64,000 nucleotides of DNA, from the NCBI GenBank assembly GCA_020026415.1, contig JAHHQL010000004.1, forward strand, positions 1 to 64,000. Reading direction: 5' to 3'. Made by a program: the position numbers and the translations under genes. Below, in pieces: positions 61,243 through 64,000 of the stretch (its first letter is position 1; each line of letters begins with the position of its first letter). The notes under the pieces are model-generated. The model had not been told where the DNA came from and made no database searches. It worked only from the letters and a program-made list of their open reading frames with translations. Origin of the DNA: Alistipes sp. (GTDB lineage Bacteria > Bacteroidota > Bacteroidia > Bacteroidales > Rikenellaceae).

Positions 61243-62571
61243 TTAATATTTGTAGTTGATCCACTTGAGGATCTCCTTGATGCCGGGTTTTTTGCCGTAC
61301 ATCAACACGCCCACGCGGTAGATCTTCGAGGCGAACCACACCATGACGACAAACGACAGGTAGAGCAGCACGAGCGAGAAGATGACCTCCCACATGGGGA
61401 TCTCGTAGGGGATACGCGCCATCATGACAATGGGCGAGGTGAAGGGTATGATCGAGAACCAGAAGGCCACCGACGAGTTGGGATCGTTCATGACGACCAT
61501 CGAGATGATGAGGGCAAGGATGATCGGCAGGGTGATGGGTGTCTGCAACTGGGCGGAGTCCTGTACGCTCTCGACGGCGGAACCCACGGCGGCGAACATT
61601 GCCGAATAGAAGAGGTAGCCGCCCAAGAGGAACAGCGTGAGGAATCCGAAGATCTTCGCCAGATATGCCGTATCGGTTGCGGTGGTCACGGCCTGCAACA
61701 TGTCGGAGTCGAGATTGGCGTTCATGGCGACCAGTTCGGCGGAACCGCCTTGGTGGACGGCTTCGACACCCTGCATGATGTCGTCGGGCATCATCGTCGG
61801 GATCAGTACCGAACCCACACCGAGTACCAATACCGCCCAGATCAGCAACTGCGTCAGGGCAACCGAGGCCACACCGAGAATCTTGCCCATCATCAGATCG
61901 AACGGACGCACCGACGAGACGAGTACCTCCATCACGCGGGAACTCTTTTCTTCGATGACCGCCTGCATGACCATCGAACCGTAGATCAGGATGAACATAT
62001 AGAGCAGGAAGCCGAGGATGTAGCCGATGACCGATGCGGCGGCGGTGGATTGTGCCTGCGTGTCCTCCTCCTGCGATTTGTCGTTGCGGAAGACCTGCAT
62101 CGTCACGGGACTTTCGACCTCCTTGAGGATGGTTTCGAGGTTGTCGATGTTGTACCCCTTGAGTTTTTCGGTCTCGATGTAGTCCTGGATTTGGTCGCGG
62201 ATCTCGTTTTCGAGTTTCATCGACGAGGAACTATTGGCATAGAGGCGGATGTCGCTCTGGTCGGTCATGATCTCGGAGCCGATGTGCAGAATACCGAATT
62301 TGTCGGTCATCAGACTGCGGGCCTCATCGACTTTGACATCGCTCGGTGTGAATTTCAGCGACGGGGTGTTCTTCAGATGCGGGGCGATCAGACGGCTGTC
62401 GTCGATCACCACGACCTCTTTTTCGTCTCCCGTGGCGTAAACCATGACGAGTGCCGGAACGACCATCAGGGCGATCATCAGCACGGGCATCAGAAGGGTG
62501 GTCAGAATGAATGATTTTTTGCGGGCGCGTTCGTTGAACTCGCGCTGCATGATGAGAAATATGTTGCTCAT
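61243..62571 (-). CDS. ABC transporter permease (NatB/ABC-2 type)
   Basis: The 442-residue membrane protein has one N-terminal helix (about 20-46), a large periplasmic domain (about 47-175) and five or more C-terminal helices. It matches ABC-2 permeases of the NatB type, which form exporters with a NatA-like ATPase. Substrate could be sodium or another small molecule. It starts 13 bases after the ATPase gene. Confidence 0.85.
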   Translation of the reverse strand: MSNIFLIMQREFNERARKKSFILTTLLMPVLMIALMVVPALVMVYATGDEKEVVVIDDSRLIAPHLKNTPSLKFTPSDVKVDEARSLMTDKFGILHIGSEIMTDQSDIRLYANSSSSMKLENEIRDQIQDYIETEKLKGYNIDNLETILKEVESPVTMQVFRNDKSQEEDTQAQSTAAASVIGYILGFLLYMFILIYGSMVMQAVIEEKSSRVMEVLVSSVRPFDLMMGKILGVASVALTQLLIWAVLVLGVGSVLIPTMMPDDIMQGVEAVHQGGSAELVAMNANLDSDMLQAVTTATDTAYLAKIFGFLTLFLLGGYLFYSAMFAAVGSAVESVQDSAQLQTPITLPIILALIISMVVMNDPNSSVAFWFSIIPFTSPIVMMARIPYEIPMWEVIFSLVLLYLSFVVMVWFASKIYRVGVLMYGKKPGIKEILKWINYKY

Positions 62572-62584
62572 GGTTGTTCGGTTT

Positions 62585-63508
62585 TTAGAGTTTGCCGTTC
62601 ACGGCACGGATGAAAATGTCGTTCATCGAGGGGATGATCTCGCGGAACGAACGCAATTCGACCAGATCGTTCGTGCGGGCGATGACCGTTTTTAAGTCCT
62701 CGTTGCGTTCGACATGGAATTTGAGGGTGTGCAGTTCGCCGAAAGACTCCTCTTCGGAGGGGAGAATCTCGCCGAAACGGGTCAGATTTTCCGTAAGTCG
62801 CTCCTCGTCACCGCGGAACTGCACCTCGAAGATGTTCGCTCCGTGGCGGCGGCGGATCTCTTCGGTCTGACCTGAAAGGATGTTGTGCGATTTGTTGATC
62901 AGTGCGATGTGGTCGCAAAGTTCTTCGACGGATGCCATGTTGTGGGTCGAGAAGATGATCGTTGCGCCCTTTTTGTGCAGACGGAGAATTTCGTCCTGAA
63001 GCACCTTGGCGTTGATGGGGTCGAAGCCGGAGAACGGCTCGTCGAAGATGAGCAGTTCGGGTTCGTGGAGCACCGTGGTGATGAACTGCACTTTCTGTGC
63101 CATACCTTTCGACAATTCATCGACCTTCTTGTTCCACCACTCCTCGATGCCGAAACGCTCGAACCACTCCTTCAGACGCATCAGTGCGTCGTGGCGCGAG
63201 ATACCTTTCAGACGGGCGAAGAACAGTGCCTGTTCGCCGACTTTCATTTTCTTGTAGAGTCCGCGCTCTTCGGGCAGATAACCGATGCGGAAGATGTCTT
63301 CGGGACTCAGCGCATGGCCGTTGAACAAGACGCGACCCGTGTCGGGTGCCGTGATGCGGGTGAGGATGCGGATCAGTGTGGTTTTGCCCGCACCGTTGGG
63401 ACCCAAAAGACCGAAGATCGATCCTTTGGGGATGGTGAGGGACACGTCGTCCAAAGCCTTGTGGTTGGTGTATTGCTTCGAAACGTGTTCGATCGAGAGT
63501 AAATCCAT
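62585..63508 (-). CDS. ABC transporter ATP-binding protein (NatA type)
   Basis: The 307-residue ATPase has Walker A GPNGAGKTT (about 37-45), the signature in the form ELSKGMAQKVQ (about 131-141, LSKGM rather than LSGGQ) and Walker B LLIFDEPFSGFDP (about 153-165), followed by the switch His in STHNM. The C-terminal extra domain after about 220 is typical of NatA and related proteins with a DUF4162-like tail. It is the first gene of a two-gene unit. Confidence 0.92.
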   Translation of the reverse strand: MDLLSIEHVSKQYTNHKALDDVSLTIPKGSIFGLLGPNGAGKTTLIRILTRITAPDTGRVLFNGHALSPEDIFRIGYLPEERGLYKKMKVGEQALFFARLKGISRHDALMRLKEWFERFGIEEWWNKKVDELSKGMAQKVQFITTVLHEPELLIFDEPFSGFDPINAKVLQDEILRLHKKGATIIFSTHNMASVEELCDHIALINKSHNILSGQTEEIRRRHGANIFEVQFRGDEERLTENLTRFGEILPSEEESFGELHTLKFHVERNEDLKTVIARTNDLVELRSFREIIPSMNDIFIRAVNGKL

Positions 63509-63534
63509 AGTTTATGGTGGTTTAAATGATTTTG

Positions 63535-63542
63535 CAAAGATA
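63535..63542 (-). promoter_or_regulatory. -7 box of the ABC transporter operon
   Basis: TATCTTTG on the minus strand, 26 bases before the ATPase ATG. Confidence 0.7.
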
Positions 63543-63573
63543 GAATTTTTCCGAAATATGTCGTTTCCAAACA

Positions 63574-63602
63574 AAAAATCGGCAGATTGATTCTGCCGAT
63601 TT
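63574..63602 (-). terminator. Terminator of the DHH phosphoesterase gene
   Basis: AAATCGGCAGA pairs with TCTGCCGATTT; on the minus strand TTTTTT follows. Confidence 0.85.
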
Positions 63603-63615
63603 CGGGAATCGGGAT

Positions 63616-64000
63616 TTATTCGGCGTCGAGGTTGCCCTCTTCGACAAATTCACGCACGGAACGCACGTAGTGTTCGATGGTCTCCTCCATCGTCACGAAC
63701 GACTTGCCGCCCGCGGCGTTTTTGTGGCCGCCGCCGCCGAAATATTTCCGTGCGAAGATATTCACATTGACATTGCCCTTCGAACGCAGCGACACGCGGA
63801 TGAATTTGCGGTGCTGGGTGAACATCGCCGACATGACGACCTCCTTGATCGAGAGCGGGTAGTTCACAAAACCCTCGCTGTCGCCCTGCTGGAACTGGAA
63901 CCGCCGCATCTCGGACTCCTTGAGCGACATGTACGCCACACGACCGCCCTCGAAGATCTGCATCTTGCGGTTGATGCAGTAGCCGAACAGACGCGCACGC
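63616..64000 (-). CDS. DHH/DHHA1-family phosphoesterase (NrnA-like), C-terminal part only
   Basis: Only the last 127 residues are in the window; the start lies beyond 64000. The DHHA1 domain is clear, with the substrate-binding GGGGHKNAAGG motif and the preceding RSKGNVNVNIFARKYF. NrnA-type enzymes remove pAp and degrade short RNA oligonucleotides (nanoRNA). The upstream DHH motif cannot be checked. The in-frame ATG at 63963 is internal. Confidence 0.85.
   Translation of the reverse strand, partial: RARLFGYCINRKMQIFEGGRVAYMSLKESEMRRFQFQQGDSEGFVNYPLSIKEVVMSAMFTQHRKFIRVSLRSKGNVNVNIFARKYFGGGGHKNAAGGKSFVTMEETIEHYVRSVREFVEEGNLDAE

Noticed and set aside
1..64000. CRISPR arrays, insertion sequences and integrases
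   Set aside because: No regularly spaced repeats, transposase motif or tyrosine/serine recombinase motif was seen in any frame.

Overview
The window is a 64 kb stretch of a Bacteroidota chromosome, most like Alistipes (Rikenellaceae, Bacteroidales). Support: many promoters of the Bacteroidota form TAnnTTTG, rather high GC with AT-rich spacers, a GH109-type NAD-dependent glycosidase, an S46 dipeptidyl peptidase, a GlsA/GlsB-type glycine-lipid pair, an MqnA-like protein, and a meso-DAP-type MurE. The genus is an inference; no rRNA is present.

Layout. 1-3.4 kb: 3' half of tRNA-Thr(CGU), a GH109 lipoprotein, then leftward CorA and a shortened MqnA-like gene. 3.4-11.3 kb: a strong rightward promoter, a leader carrying four DnaA-box-like 9-mers, and eight intact, tightly packed genes of phage origin (two tail/hub-like proteins, a small unknown, ClpP-like head protease, major capsid, portal, head-tail connector, holin). 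No terminase, integrase, tape measure, endolysin or phage regulator is seen, and host genes flank both sides. 11.3-16.7 kb: comEC, a PG_1098-type methyltransferase, BrkB/YihY, a DUF2520 Rossmann protein, KdsC. 16.7-27 kb: a frameshifted lipoprotein, Lrp and kbl, galE, queD, polA, a membrane-anchored EEP hydrolase, and the two acyltransferases of probable glycine-lipid synthesis. 27-36.6 kb: a dcw cluster (rsmH, ftsL, ftsI, murE, mraY, murD, ftsW) that stops at ftsW, followed by an S4-domain protein. 36.8-37.05 kb: a promoter-to-terminator unit with no ORF, a structured ncRNA candidate. 37-48 kb: a nucleotidyltransferase, sppA, Mrp/ApbC, nadA, a DPP7-like peptidase, metG, ilvE. 48-64 kb: mnmG, ybeY, a degenerate M23 (EnvC-like) protein with a TPR protein, pheS, a patatin-barrel protein, an M13 peptidase, pgk, a two-gene ABC transporter, and a DHH/DHHA1 phosphoesterase cut by the window end.

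How they fit together. Most is core biology: envelope and cell division (dcw, envC-like, KdsC), translation (metG, pheS, mnmG, ybeY), cofactors (nadA, mqnA-like, queD), peptide use (S46, M13) and lipids. The outstanding accessory element is the 7.6 kb phage-derived operon, which looks maintained rather than decaying. The other main novelty is the ncRNA candidate at 36.85-37.05 kb.
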